Positions 23,835-36,143 are shown, numbered from the stretch's first letter. The stretch is 64,000 nt of DNA from Mucor racemosus (GCA_027405735.1 JAPEHQ010000024.1:186001-250000); one strand, 5' to 3'. The notes: generated by a model not told the origin, from the letters alone. Made by a program: numbers and translations.

Positions 23835-23942
23835 TATCAAGAAGTGGTAAAGGAAAAAAAGATAAAGGAAACCGAGATAAGAAAATGAAAGAAAGTGGGG
23901 GATACTATAACTGCGTAGAAACAGGTTGAATAGAAAAACCAA

Positions 23943-24382
23943 ATAAAATAGTCTGACTTTTATGCAAAACCATCAACCCAATAGGGTAAAGGCCGAATAA
24001 TCGAGACACACGCACAAATTGATATCTGAATGAGCCCATTCACACACACAAAGAAAACGTAAAATCATGTAATGCATACATTTATACAACTATAAAACAA
24101 GTTCTAATCAGCAACAACACTCGGAGCCATAATTTTTTTTAATGCAACGAGAAAATTACAATTCATTCTGATTATATACCAGTTTTTTGCAAATAAACAT
24201 CTAAAAAAAAACATAGGACCAGAAAGAGCAACTTCTGATGCTAATTTTAAACTATATATTTCCATATAAAATTATGTCTTTTTAACCCTTTAAAATCCCC
24301 TGAAAAATAACAACACTGCGAAATAATTATAAAAGGAAACAAAAAGTGTTTATTATATTAAAACAATTTGAAAATGAGACAT
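23943..24382. other. Intergenic between PSP1-domain gene and uL3
   Basis: No gene seen. Contains the uL3 3' flank (AT-rich, AATAA-type words) and the PSP1-gene promoter with CACACA patches near 24008 and 24042. Confidence 0.55.
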
Positions 24383-25934
24383 TTAAAGATCCTTCTTGAG
24401 GGTACCCATGAATTGGTGCTTCTCGGCAGGAGTTTGGAAACGACCATGACCGAACTTGGAAGAGGTATCGATGAACTTGACAGAGACCTTTTCCAAAGCA
24501 GAACGCTTGGTGTGGACAGTGAGGGACTTACGAAGAGTGATAACACGCTTCTTGGAACCAGCACAACAACCCTTGATCATGACGAAGTCATCATTGACAA
24601 CACCATAGTGAGGGAAACCACCCATAGGAGTAATAGGCTTCTCAGTCAAATCGTAATCGGTAGTACCAGACTTGGCATCGGAACCAGTGGCAATACGGTA
24701 GATCTTCTTGTTGATCTCAGTACGACGATGGTAACCACGTTGACCAGCACGAGCAACAGAGTACATGACTCTGCTAGGATGCCAGGCACCAATACAAGCA
24801 ACCTTACGGAGACCACGATGAGTCTTACGAGGCAACTTCTTGGTACCCCAACGAGCGGTGACACCTTCGAAACCATGACCCTTGGTAGTGGCAATGATAT
24901 CGATCATCTCATCTTGTTCAAAGATAGAGCCAACGGTAACTTCCTTTTCGAAGTGTTCACGAGCCCATTCAACCTTATCAGCAATGGAACCACCGTTCAA
25001 TTGAACTTCCATAAGGTGAGCCTTACGTTGGTGGAGCTTAGCCTTGGCAATTTGGGTGTGAGCAATGACACGAACAACGGAACAGTACTTCTTGATACGT
25101 TCGAGTTCACGAGTGACATCCTTGGCACCTTCAGCATACTTTTGAGCATACTTGGTGAAAGCCTTCTTCTTGGAACGGTACCAGTTCTTGTAGAAACGAC
25201 GCTTGGCCTCTTCAGAGAGATGTTCAGCCCAAACGGTGGTCAAAGAACGGAGACCACGAGGAGTCTCGACGTAACCAACGACACCAACAACAACCATAGC
25301 GGGAGCTTCGATGACGGTAACGGCTTCGACGATTTCCTTCTTGTGCATCTCTGTAATAAAAATTGACATGTCAGATTATTGTTCAATGTCAAAATGAAAA
25401 TCAAAAAAAAAACTTACTGGAACCAGGACGTTCAAGATCACGGACGATATGGGTCATACCAGCCTTATAACCCATGAAAGCGGTCAAGTGGACGGGCTTC
25501 TTGACATCATCCTTGGGGTAAGCCTTAACGCGACCACGGTGAGATCTAGTTCTCTTACGAGGACCGAAACCCAAATGACCGTGACGAGGAGCTAAATGTC
25601 AAAAAAAAAAAAAAAAAAAGGTTAATTGATGTACAACTTTTTGAATACAATTACAAACTTACCCTCAAACTTTCTATAGATAGCAATTAAAAAATAGAAA
25701 ATGTTAGTAAATAAATCGAGGATATTGCACAATAATGTAATTTCATTTAATCAAATATCGAAAATTTCCATAAAAAAAAAAAAAGATCCAATTGATCGAC
25801 ATTTGATGAGATGAAATTTGCATTTGTTGTCATGACAACCATATTGAATTCAATTACTGTACCTGTGCGACTATATTAACAAGTTAGTTATATGTTATTG
25901 ATGGATGGATGGATGTTTCGTATGATCTTACCAT
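24383..25934 (-). CDS. RPL3: 60S ribosomal protein L3 (uL3), 387 aa, with micro-exons
   Basis: Large-subunit protein at the peptidyl-transferase centre. Five exons: 25932-25934 (ATG alone), 25863-25870 (8 nt), 25663-25673 (11 nt), 25418-25591, 24383-25350. Borders are GTAAGA/ATAG, GTACAG/ATAG, GTAAGT/TTAG, GTAAGT/ACAG. Spliced start: [16 protein letters not shown], the universal uL3 N-terminus. The total is 387 residues, the same as yeast uL3. Internal landmarks: [33 protein letters not shown], and [14 protein letters not shown] near the W-finger region. The head-to-head neighbour is V-ATPase subunit G; the ATGs are 284 bp apart. The long antisense ORF over this gene is a codon-bias shadow. 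Confidence 0.97.
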
Positions 25935-26217
25935 GGCTGTTATAGAGACAATAAAAGAGGAGGATTTCTTTCGATGCTGGATTCATTGAGAGTTTTCTTG
26001 ATTTCCAATTTTTTTTTCTTTCTCGTCCGGGCAAATATTTGTGTTTTTTTCTCGGACAAGATTTGTGCTATTCCAATATGGATGTCATCGTCCATCTACG
26101 GAGTTGTTATTCCATTTGAAACGTTTCTAGTTTCTATTTCCCCTTCGAGAGCTTCATCTAGCTAGCAGCGCGACTTTTTTCTCTTCTTTTTTATTCAACT
26201 TATCGTTACAAACAATC
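25935..26217. promoter_or_regulatory. Divergent promoter between RPL3 and the V-ATPase subunit G gene
   Basis: 283 bp separate the two start codons, so both genes must start transcription here. The strand facing subunit G has several T/CT-rich tracts (e.g. CTTTTTTCTCTTCTTTTTT). No specific factor site identified. The small ORF 25974-26165 is not credible as a gene. Confidence 0.6.
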
Positions 26218-26810
26218 ATGGTAAATGTTGAAATATGGAAATATATTTAGAGCAAATGTTTAAATATACATTTGAAGGACGAAATAAGTTGTAAACTAGA
26301 TAGGAAAAATACTAACATTTAGTGATATAGTCTACTTCTAACTCTCAAGGTATTAACACTCTTTTGGATGCTGAGCGTGAAGCTTCCAAGATTGTCCAAA
26401 AGGCCAAGCAATGTAAGTTGATTTTCTATAGTAATCACTGTATCTTATTAATAAATGTCTAGATCGTGTTCAACGTTTGAAGGATGCTCGTTCTGAGGCA
26501 GCCAAGGAAATTGAAGAACTCAAGGCACAGAAGAATACCGAATATCAAGATTTTGTTGCACAGGTAAAACTTGAAATGTTTCATGATATTTGCCTATTGT
26601 TATTTATCCTTCCCCCTCTTTTTTTTTTTTTGAATTTATTAGCACTCTGGACAATCAGATCAAAGTCTTGGTAAGGTTGACCAAGAAACTGATGCTAAAA
26701 TTGAAGAGATTCGTGCCGCTGCTAACGATAAGAAGCAAGATGCTATTGATAAAATGATGAAGGCTATCATTAACGTTGAAACCAAACCTCATGAAAACTA
26801 TCGTGTTTAA
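26218..26810 (+). CDS. VMA10: V-type H+-ATPase subunit G (117 aa)
   Basis: Part of the peripheral stalk of the vacuolar proton pump. Exons: 26218-26220 (ATG alone), 26331-26412, 26463-26563, 26643-26810. The first intron ends in a clear branch site (ACTAAC at about 26311) and ATATAG. The spliced start is MSTSNSQGINTLLDAE, followed by REASKIVQKAKQYR, DARSEAAKEIEEL, and a charged helix to the C-terminus. This is the family pattern, and the length fits (yeast 114). Without the ATG-only exon there is no in-frame start for the conserved N-terminus. Confidence 0.93.
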
Positions 26811-27315
26811 ATCATAATACAACACCGCATTTTTCTATAAAACTTTTTGTATATCCTGTGTTTTATCAACTTTTTTTCATTTTAAAATAAAAAGTGGGGA
26901 AATTTTAGTATAAACTTTATGGTTTTTTGATGCATTATTACAAAAACGATTTAATATAAAAGAAGTTTATTGGTATATAAAATGTATAATTGAAAAAGTA
27001 AAATGATATATTAATTTGAAAAAAAAAAAAAGAAAAACGTCTCCTGATTATTATGAATAAAAGAGAGAATTTAGTATTAGTGAAAGTGATTTCTAGTATT
27101 GAAAAACATATAAAAAGAATATTACATTGAGAAGTGAAACATACAGGTATATAGAAGAAGAAAAAGGAAATTTGGGTATGATGAAGAATAAAAAAAAAAG
27201 AAAAAGAAAAAAAGTGCATAGATTAAAGGAAAAAAAAAAGTAGTGGCAGTATACATAAATTATAAGGGTTTAGGATAAAGATTGGAATAAGGAAAGTAAA
27301 AATGAGCGATGTTTT

Positions 27316-28872
27316 TTAGTAAACTGAACGACGAATGTCTTCAGGTCCTTTCAAAACACTAATAATAACAGCAGCAGCTAAAACACTCAAGAATCGACAC
27401 CATTGTAAACTGGAACATGCTAAATTGTATATCAAATTGCTTGAATATTTCATGGCTAATTGACACCAAGCGCTTGGTTTGAATAACCACAAGATGTCTT
27501 TCAGCATGAAATCTGTAGGTTGCGTTGTTTCTTGACGACGGAGCTCATTCATTTTAGTTTCTATTTCCGATAATGGGCGACAGCATAGATCAGGATTCTC
27601 GAGCAACAGGTACACATCTTCTCTGAATCCACCATCACTGCCATTTTCACTGAGACCATCTAAAAAACTCATGGCTTCATCCAATACATTGCGTTGAGGA
27701 TAAACGGCTTTATCCCATTCCATGTCATTGAAATCATTATTATGACTAGATAGCCATGCTTGCATTGGGTCATTCTTGTTTGACATTGGTTGTTGTTGAA
27801 TTTGGTCGAAAAAGCTACCGGTGCAATTGGGTGGAGGAGTGGTTGGAGATAATGGATGATGAAGATAAATTTCGTTATTTTTAACCATTGAATGACCAGA
27901 GATGGATGAAAAAGTAGAAAGATCATCTGAAATGACAGAATCATCATCAGATTGATGTTGAAGTTGTTCCAATTGTTGCTTATGACGTTGACGGCGTTGG
28001 CGACGTCTGTAGCGAATTTCGGCAGAATTGTTGCAGGGAGCGGGTATCGTAATTGGATCTTCTTGGTTGTCATGATAGACACTTCCACAGAAACTACCAG
28101 CTCCGAAACTTCGCTTGCCTGCTAAATCATAAAATGGATGATCTTCTTCGTTAGTTGAAGCTGATTTCCAATCAGAATTTCCAATATTTTCAATTTGAGA
28201 GATATTATCATCATCTTCTAAAGTTGAAAGTGATTCAAAAGGATCTTGTGGATGCTTTTTCAATAAATTCTCATTGACTCCGCCACTCACACTGGTTGCA
28301 CGACTAGTTGCAGCAGAAGATCTACCAAAAATAGAAGACATGAGAGAAAGAGATGAAAGTCTAGACATTGACATTGCTGTCAAATTTGAGTCAGATTTTT
28401 CCATTGCTTCAGAAGTGATAATGGTAGGTTGATCTATTACAGAGGTTTGCAATTGCTGTTGATCTTGTAATTGAGAAAGACCAAATTTATGGGATTCGAG
28501 TCTTCTTTCAAGAACGTCCATTTGTCTATTCATTCTTTGTGTACCCTCGGCTGTCTTTGATTCATCAAAAATATTGGATACAGTATCAATTGTAGTGGTA
28601 GCATCTACACGCAATGTCTCTAATTGAGTTTGTAATGAGACTACTTGACGCATTACATCCTGCAGGCCTTGTTCAAGCATGCGACGTCTTAAACGAGTGG
28701 TTGCCCTTTGAATTAACTCTTGCCTTAACCGTTGTTCATCATCATCATTTTCAATACACCATGATGTTCTTTTTTGTTGCTTTTCATCGGATTCAATATC
28801 GGCATGATTGAATTCATTGAAATCATGATGCGTTTCTTTACTGTCAAATTGTTGTTGTTGGTTTTTTGTCAT
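27316..28872 (-). CDS. Hypothetical coiled-coil, probably tail-anchored protein (518 aa)
   Basis: One exon, ATG to TAG. Not recognised as a named family. Residues ~45-160 form a charged coiled coil (RLRQELIQRATTRLRRRM..., LQTQLETLRVD, MDVLERRLESHK). The middle is low complexity with acidic and S/Q/N-rich segments and a basic run (RYRRRQRRQRHKQ near 290). The C-terminus ends with a hydrophobic helix near residues 485-508 (CRFLSVLAAAVIISVL) and a short polar tail (KGPEDIRRSVY). This arrangement suggests a tail-anchored protein of ER, mitochondria or peroxisome. Function unknown. Confidence 0.75.
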   Translation of the reverse strand: MTKNQQQQFDSKETHHDFNEFNHADIESDEKQQKRTSWCIENDDDEQRLRQELIQRATTRLRRRMLEQGLQDVMRQVVSLQTQLETLRVDATTTIDTVSNIFDESKTAEGTQRMNRQMDVLERRLESHKFGLSQLQDQQQLQTSVIDQPTIITSEAMEKSDSNLTAMSMSRLSSLSLMSSIFGRSSAATSRATSVSGGVNENLLKKHPQDPFESLSTLEDDDNISQIENIGNSDWKSASTNEEDHPFYDLAGKRSFGAGSFCGSVYHDNQEDPITIPAPCNNSAEIRYRRRQRRQRHKQQLEQLQHQSDDDSVISDDLSTFSSISGHSMVKNNEIYLHHPLSPTTPPPNCTGSFFDQIQQQPMSNKNDPMQAWLSSHNNDFNDMEWDKAVYPQRNVLDEAMSFLDGLSENGSDGGFREDVYLLLENPDLCCRPLSEIETKMNELRRQETTQPTDFMLKDILWLFKPSAWCQLAMKYSSNLIYNLACSSLQWCRFLSVLAAAVIISVLKGPEDIRRSVY

Positions 28873-30079
28873 TATTTCCTATTACTGAATTTTGAAGAAT
28901 TTTTAGAGGCTTAATTTTATATTTATTTATGAATGATTTTTGATTTTATGATAGTAGTAGCTCTATAATATATGATTCTATTTTAATTTTGAGATAATCA
29001 TATACATTACTACTATCATTTTCTTTCCCCTTCCCTTTTTTTTTTTTTTATTTGAGGGAAAAAAGAAAAAATAATCAAGGATCATTCTTTAAAAAAACAA
29101 TTGAAATATTTCACGTACCAAAAAAATCAAATAAACTCAAGTTATAATGTATATGAAAATATTTCCGGGTGTAATGAAAAAAAAATGGGATTTTTTGTAT
29201 GTTTGTATTTGTTGAATATAATTAAATTAAATAAATAAATAAAAGAATAAAAGAAAAGAAAAGAAAAGAAAGAGAAAGAGTGAAAGAGGGAAATGTTTAA
29301 GAAGGAAAAAGGGAAAAGGGAAAAAATACCTATATACATTTTCGTTTTTATTTTTTTTTTATTTTTTATTTGGCTCCCCTTAATGTCTTCAATTGGACCA
29401 AAGTCATTTGCATCACTATTTGATATATATGTATATTGTATATGTTTTGCATTAATTTCGGCCATAATTGCATTGGGGAAATTGAGTACAGTGGAAAAAG
29501 TGTCTTAAAATCAAGATGAGTTTAGTCACAAGAAGCAAGGAATATGTAGCTACTTTAAGATGGTAAAAATGTAATATACCAAAAGAGCACGTTTTTATAT
29601 ATAAATATATATATAGTTACCCCACGTTTTTTCAGCGTAAATCAAAGCATTGGATCCAACCAAGAAAAATATTTTTGCCCCAATTATCTGTACTCGACTC
29701 CTTAATTCTCTTTCTTATAAATCCATGATACATAACATTAGAAATCTGTCATTTTTTCTGTACCTGTACATATTTTAATGAATCCTTATTTATCTACTTT
29801 TTTACCCCACGCTTTTAAAGCATTGGTTCCCTTAAAATCTGGATGGAATAGTACAGACATGTAGGATAAAGATTTAGTTTTTAGATCGTCATAAATAACA
29901 ATAATAATGAAATGTTGTAAAATGGCATTTTATTATTATCAACATTGACTAACATAACCAAAATTAACTTTTTCTCTTTATCTAGCTTGTTTAACCCTCT
30001 TCCCCCCCATATAAATGTTGACAACAATAATAGCCTATAAAACTATAAATTTTGGGGTTTAAGGAGATGTATGCTATAT
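28873..30079. other. Low-complexity intergenic region
   Basis: Very AT-rich, with long T and A runs and a purine tract near 29240-29310 (AAAGAAAAGAAAAG...). ORFs 29142-29465 and 29293-29508 are translations of these tracts. No RNA gene recognised. Confidence 0.6.
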
Positions 30080-32497
30080 TCAGGCCTTTTGTGAAGCATT
30101 CCTATGAGCATAAAAATGTTAATATAAATACCGAATGCGCAAACTATAAAAACATCATTTGTTTATACTTACATGGCATCCAACTGTTCTCTATATTTTT
30201 GATTAATAGCTGTACGCTTCAATTTTTGTGCAGCTGTCAAAAGACCCTAGGAAGCGCAGTTAAAAGACATCATTCAGTATTATCCTTTTTATTTTATTTT
30301 TTTTTAATTTAAAAAAACTTACATTTTCGGAAGACCATTCCTCATGAGTAAGATAAACATCATGTATGATTTCAGTTCCTTTTAACCCAGACTGTTTTGC
30401 TTGTTTTAAAAGTTCCATAGCGAATGCCTTTCTCAGCTTTTCGTCGTGACATAATTCCTCAAATGATTTGCCTTGAATATCAATATTTAATGAAATAGCT
30501 AACTCTTTGAGTACAGCCTTTATAGGCATTACAATTGCAACTGGGCGAGGACGAAGAGAATCACCATAAACACAAATGTTACCTACACCTAAAGCCGTCT
30601 TGTACACCGATTCTAACTTTTCTAATGCAATGTATTCACCATTACTGAGTTTTACCAAGTTTTTGATGCGATCAATGATATTAAGAGTGCCATCATCGTT
30701 CAATTCACCGACATCACCGGTACGAAACCACCCATCTTCGGTAAAGACTTCTTTAGTTAACTTTTCTTGCTTGAAATAACCTTGGGCAACAGACGATCCA
30801 CGTACGAAAATTTCACCTTGAGGTTTTTCATTTGTTGATAAATAATTAGCATCAGGCACATCCACTAGTTTGATTTCGCAACAAGGAACTGGCCCACCAG
30901 CTGCTCCAATTTTGAAGTTATCAGGTGCCATGATGGCGCACATACCGACTATAAATCACGTTGATTGAATTAATATACAGCGCATACATTAGATAAGATC
31001 ATCACTCTTCTCCTTGCCCTTGATTACATACCTGTTTCTGTCATACCAAAACCATTAAGGATAGGTGCTAATGTTACAGAGAGAAACTTTTGAGTTTCAG
31101 GAGCTAAAGGAGCACCACCAGCTACACCAAAACGAAGACGACCACCTACTTGCTCATTGATTTTATTAAAGATTAATGTATCCAAAAAACCGGTAGGCAA
31201 ATTACGATCCATCAACCAAGACTTAGCAGAAAATGCACGATTAAAAATAGCTTGTGTTGCAGGACTCATCTTGGCCACGTTACTCAAGACACCTTTACGA
31301 ATGGATTCCCAAACGGCAGGTACACCGGTCATAATAGTTGGCTTGAATTCCTTAATGTCACCCTGACAATTACGTACAGATGCATCGGTCAGGGTACGTG
31401 GAGATCCAAAGCCTAATGTAATACCCCAAAACAAACTAACGTTTTCTACCAAAAATTCAAGTACATGTGCCAATGGTAAATATGCCATCATGAAATCATG
31501 TCCTTCAATAATGTGATGGCCCAACAGAATATCAAGGCCAGCAACTGTGAACAATGCAAACATTCGAAAATAAGGTTAAACTTCAGATTAGTTATTTGAT
31601 CTCGGAAAACCTTAAATTTAACTTACTAGCTCCGACAATATTAGAATGATTCAAAACGACTCCCTTTGGTGCCCCTGTACTACCAGAAGTATACATAATA
31701 CAGCACAAATCATCACGTCCGGGTTTATTGGGCTTTGAGGGATTTTTTTGACCTGCATCCTTTAATTGATCCAAAGTTACAATACGATCTTGACCAATAA
31801 CTTGCTTAATGGTATCTAAATCATCTTGTTTGGCATCTCCAGTATAAACGACTAATGGTTTGATTTCGCAATTAGGTAAAACGCTGGCTAATGTCTTGAG
31901 CAAGTCAGCAGAGGTGTAAATAGCTTCAACATCAGCTTCATTCATGGAATGCAATAATCCTTCAGGACCTAATGTTTCATATGCAGTGACAATAGCCATA
32001 TTTTGAGAAAATGCACCGTGAGCGATTGATAACCATTCAACACTAGATAAGAAAATCAGGATAATCAGTATATTAATTTTAATGGGCTGTTAAATCACGT
32101 ACCTCGTGGGAGCGAAAATTTCAATTTTAGATTTAGCAGCAAGACCATAATGTAATAAACCCGAACCAATATCATGCACCATGGCTGAAAATTCGTTGTA
32201 GGTTATATAATGATAAGGAGACATTTGGAAATACTTCCATGTCTTGATTTGTTTGGTTTCGACACCATCAACAATCTTGGTTACCTCTTTATCCTCGCTT
32301 ACCATCTTTTCCAACTTACGATAAGCCATGGCGTCTTGCTCACCACGTCTTTTGACACTATGTTGTAAAATGTCATAAAGAGAATGTACACCTTGAGCAG
32401 GTGTATCGATAATTTCGTCTTCGGCTAATATAGATCTTTGGATATAACTTTCACCTTCTGATTTAGTACCGACGTTAGTAGATATAAGAGGAGACAT
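30080..32497 (-). CDS. Long-chain acyl-CoA synthetase (681 aa)
   Basis: Activates fatty acids to acyl-CoA via acyl-AMP. Exons: 32103-32497, 31627-32042, 31032-31544, 30323-30948, 30173-30246, 30080-30101. Splicing restores APTSVEWLSIAHG, ATP-binding YTSGSTGAPKGVV (near residue 240), GFGMTETVGM (near 440), and the fatty-acid signature region DGWFRTGDVGEL...IIDRIKNLVKLSNGE (near 525-560). The N-terminus has no signal peptide. The 3' end is uncertain: exon 5 can stop at once (ATG TAA at 30169), or its GTAAGT can splice to a 22-nt last exon ending NASQKA. I prefer the latter because family members extend several residues beyond this point. Close to Faa1/Faa4-type enzymes. Confidence 0.92.
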
Positions 32498-32729
32498 GTT
32501 TGTTGTTGTTTATAATAAAAATGATGGAAAAGGAGGGGAAAAAAAGAAAAAACAAGGACGAAACGCTTGATTTTATACCTAATACATGAGCATATAGTGG
32601 ATATATTCGGAGTTGTTCAACATTGCACGCTAAATGCTAAATGTAAGCAAGCATATGTCATTTAATAATACGTTATTATAAAGCTCAGAGCTTATTCCAA
32701 TTTTATTTCAGTTTTAAAATATTCAATTT

Positions 32730-35700
32730 TCACATGACAAACAAGAATCTCAAATCTTCCACAGTTAATTTATCCAATGCATTTGAGTTTTTACCAACAG
32801 TACTTTCAACAAGAGCCGTCTTCTTTTCTTGAAGTTGAACAATACGACTTTCTATACTATTTTCAATAATGAGTCTAGTGATTTTGATGGGTCTATGTTG
32901 ACCAAGTCTGTGAATACGATCCATAGCCTATTTATAAAAAAAATGTGTATGAGTCTTAAAATGTTGTATTAACAATTCCGATTTTCCTAGTTAGTTTACT
33001 TGTACTATATAAAAAAAAAAATTGATTACAAAATATTAGCATTTGCATTATGTAATCATTTCTATAAAATAAACTTACATTCAGCAGCCTAAATAGAAAT
33101 ATTATAAGAATATAGGAAAAGAAGAGAGAGAACATTGGTTAAATCACACGATAAATTATCCATTTTGAGATATAATTAGAGTATAAACTTACAGGGTTCC
33201 ACCAAGGATCACTAAATGGAAAAATAGAAAAATGTCAGGATACACAAGTAGAAAGAGACACTAAAATATAATGATAATTACCAGATAAATACTCTACTGG
33301 CCTCGGTCAAATTAAGGGCAACACCACCAGCCTTAAGACTGATAAGGAATACAGTAACTGTTGGTTTTGTCATAAAGCTATATAGAAACATTAGTATACA
33401 TTTGACAAGAAAATATGTGAGACCAACATACTGGTTGATAGCGGCTGCTCTCTTGTCAGGAGACATGGTACCATCTAATCTAATACATTCGAAACCTGCA
33501 CGAGATAATCGCCAATATACAAGATCAAGAAAATTTACGAATTGAGAAAAGACGATACTGTATAGAACAATTAAGTAAATACGTAATATATAAATAAAAT
33601 CATACTATACCTCTTAATGGTTTTATCTTCACGACGTAATTTTGAAAGCTCCTCAACAAGGGCCTCAATCTTGGTTGAACTTCTCCACTTGTCCATATCA
33701 ATTCTATTTACGATACTTGATTTAGAATAGTTGGCATTGGCTCCAGCACCATTTGATACCTCCATTCCAGGTTGTGAAAGATCAACAGAAAAGTCGGCAA
33801 AGCAAGATGGACAACGAGGGTTTTCTCCACGCTCATCATCAAAGCTATTACAGTATTGGATACAACACTCTCTACAGAATACATGTTTACACACAGCTGC
33901 AATGGCATCTTCTGGAGGATCATTACACAACATACACACCAATTGTTGATTATCAGTCTTCTTTTTAGTAACCAAATCAGGATGATCAGCACATTGACGC
34001 ATTTTCATCAGCAATTCAAAAATGTTTGCATAATTATTCAATACAGTTCCTGCTTCAACATAGGTAGTAAATGCACGAGCAACATCTGAATATAATGAAG
34101 TGTAAACATCTTCTTCTTCATCACTAAAGTAATCACGACGTACAATTACGGTACGAGGAGGCAAACCAAGATCATCCGCACATTGGATTTTAGTTCGTCT
34201 CAACATGATTCTATCCAACAATAAACCAAGCTTTTTCAAGGCTACTCTACCGTCATTTACATAGCCATTGGTCTGGATAGGTTTCAGCACTTCGTTATTC
34301 CACCAACATACATGGGCCATAGGAGTATGGTGACACGTATCACAAGTACGCTTGTTGGAGAATCTCCAGGCAATTTCTTTACAGGGACATTTAGTACAAT
34401 AGTAGTATGAGAATGGGTCAGCTTTCATGAAACGAATCAAAGAGTATAATTCACCAACACGATTTTGTAAAGGAGTACCGGTTAAAGACCATTTGTAATT
34501 GCCTTGAACATTGAATACAGATCTAGCAGTGTTTGAAGATCTGTCTTTAATGTTATGAGCCTATGTAAAATGATGTTAATAATATGTTTACAATGCATGA
34601 TGATGTAGCGCATACTTCATCAAGAATAACACGATGCCATTTCACTTTATGTAATACAGATTTCTCTTTATGAATAGCTTCATGGCCGGCTTTTTTAACA
34701 CCATATTCTTGACGTCTAAAGGCAGATTCCATAATAGAGTCTATTTATTTGAAATGTGAGATACGTGTTTTTATGGTAAAATTACCAAAAGACTTACATG
34801 TAGACAATACAACATCAAATTTCTCCAAATCAGATGATTTTTTTGTACGATTTTGACCATGAAAGATATGAACAGAAAGCGCATTATTTGTGTGTTTCAA
34901 GATTTCATCTTTCCATTGCATAATTGCAACAGTAGGTGCAATAACAAGATTTGGTTTTTGTTTATCGCTCAAGATCAATGCAATTGTCTGAATGGTCTTT
35001 CCCATACCCATTTCATCAGCTAAAATACCACCTTTAAACTTCATAATAGAAAAATAGATTTTGCATTAGATTTCTATAATACATAAAGTACATTTCAAAA
35101 ATAGGTACCGTATCTAATTTCTCTTGTTGCAACATCCAACCAACACCATGCTTTTGGAAAGGTAAAAGAGGCAAAGTTAATTCAGCAGGTTGCTCGATAG
35201 GAATTACTTTAGCAGGTTCAATCTCTTCAAGATCTTGCCAAATGTCTGCCAATTCGGGATGTTGGATCAATACTTTGGCTTGGGTCTTTTTGTACTACAA
35301 TAAACAAAATTAATAAATAAAAATAAATAAAAAAAAAACGTGTTGAGCGTGAATTTTCGTGTATTGCATGAAAAAACTTACATATGGTTCTCTAGGTTGT
35401 CTTTGTCTTTGAATTCCACGACGTCTACGATTATTGTTTACAACATTTGCTAATGGTTGATCATCTTCTGATGTATCCTCAGCTTCAGAAGAAGATTCTG
35501 ATGAGGGAATCTCAGCTTCGCTTTCTTCTTCTGTATCAGTGCCATGATGAAGATTGCTATTTCTACGGGAAGCCAAGATATTAGAGAGGACCAAATCCAA
35601 GTTTGCTTCATCTTCATCAGCAGAAACTTGTTGAGAACCAGAATCAAACTCAGTGAAAGCAGAGGGCAATAATGGAGAAGCTACTGCGGAATCAGCAACA

Positions 35701-36143
35701 GCACTATTATCTAACTCATATTCTGTATCATCGGTGCTTGTAGGAGATGTTCCACTACTACCGGCATTACTACTACTAGTTGCTGTGTTATTGTCACTGA
35801 ATGATTTGTTGTAACGGGTATTGTTTTCTATTTTGATTTCAGCAATGCGACCTCTCAAAAAACTTGCTTCTCTTTCGAGTTTTGGTCTTCTTGCAGGAGA
35901 AGGAGCAGGCTTTGATGGTTCTTGTTTTGCTTTGCCTTTACCTTTGGAGCGTAATGAACGAGTGGGCATAGGAAGTGGTGCTTGGAAATCATCATCGGTA
36001 TCATCTTTTACATCAACGTCAGGTGAAAGAGAAGAAGAAGAAGCTACGACAATGCCGTCAATTTCCATATTATCATCAGATACATTCGCTTCGGTTTTTT
36101 GTTTTTTAAGTAATCTTGAAGATGATCGTCTAGTAGATACCAT
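32730..36143 (-). CDS. RAD16: RAD16-type SNF2/RING DNA repair ATPase (905 aa)
   Basis: Global-genome nucleotide-excision-repair translocase and ubiquitin-ligase subunit. Eleven exons: 35382-36143, 35109-35294, 34798-35038, 34616-34740, 33611-34560, 33432-33557, 33282-33377, 33193-33211, 33079-33088, 33000-33004, 32730-32927. All phases close. Residues 1-250 are S/E-rich and disordered. Walker A is ADEMGMGKT (~325), DEAH at 437-440, a CxxC zinc patch (CTKC...CDTC) near 493-514, and a RING finger (CMLCNDPP...CKHVFC...CPSC) at ~647-691. Helicase motifs V/VI are [13 protein letters not shown] and [11 protein letters not shown]. The end, [10 protein letters not shown], matches the Rad16 C-terminus. 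The 10-nt and 5-nt exons encode AAELQ before [10 protein letters not shown]. Confidence 0.94.

Noticed and set aside
23835..23942. Upstream start for the PSP1-domain protein giving 36 extra hydrophobic residues
   Set aside because: The extension is a translation of T-rich leader; [12 protein letters not shown] is a better start and no PSP1 protein has a signal-like N-terminus that I know of.
24368..25366. 332-aa ORF on the plus strand
   Set aside because: Complete antisense of the uL3 coding exon; a product of strong codon bias, T/S-rich, with no family motifs.
29142..29508. Overlapping 107-aa and 71-aa ORFs
   Set aside because: Encoded by homopolymer and AAAAG tracts; F/S/I-rich without any domain.
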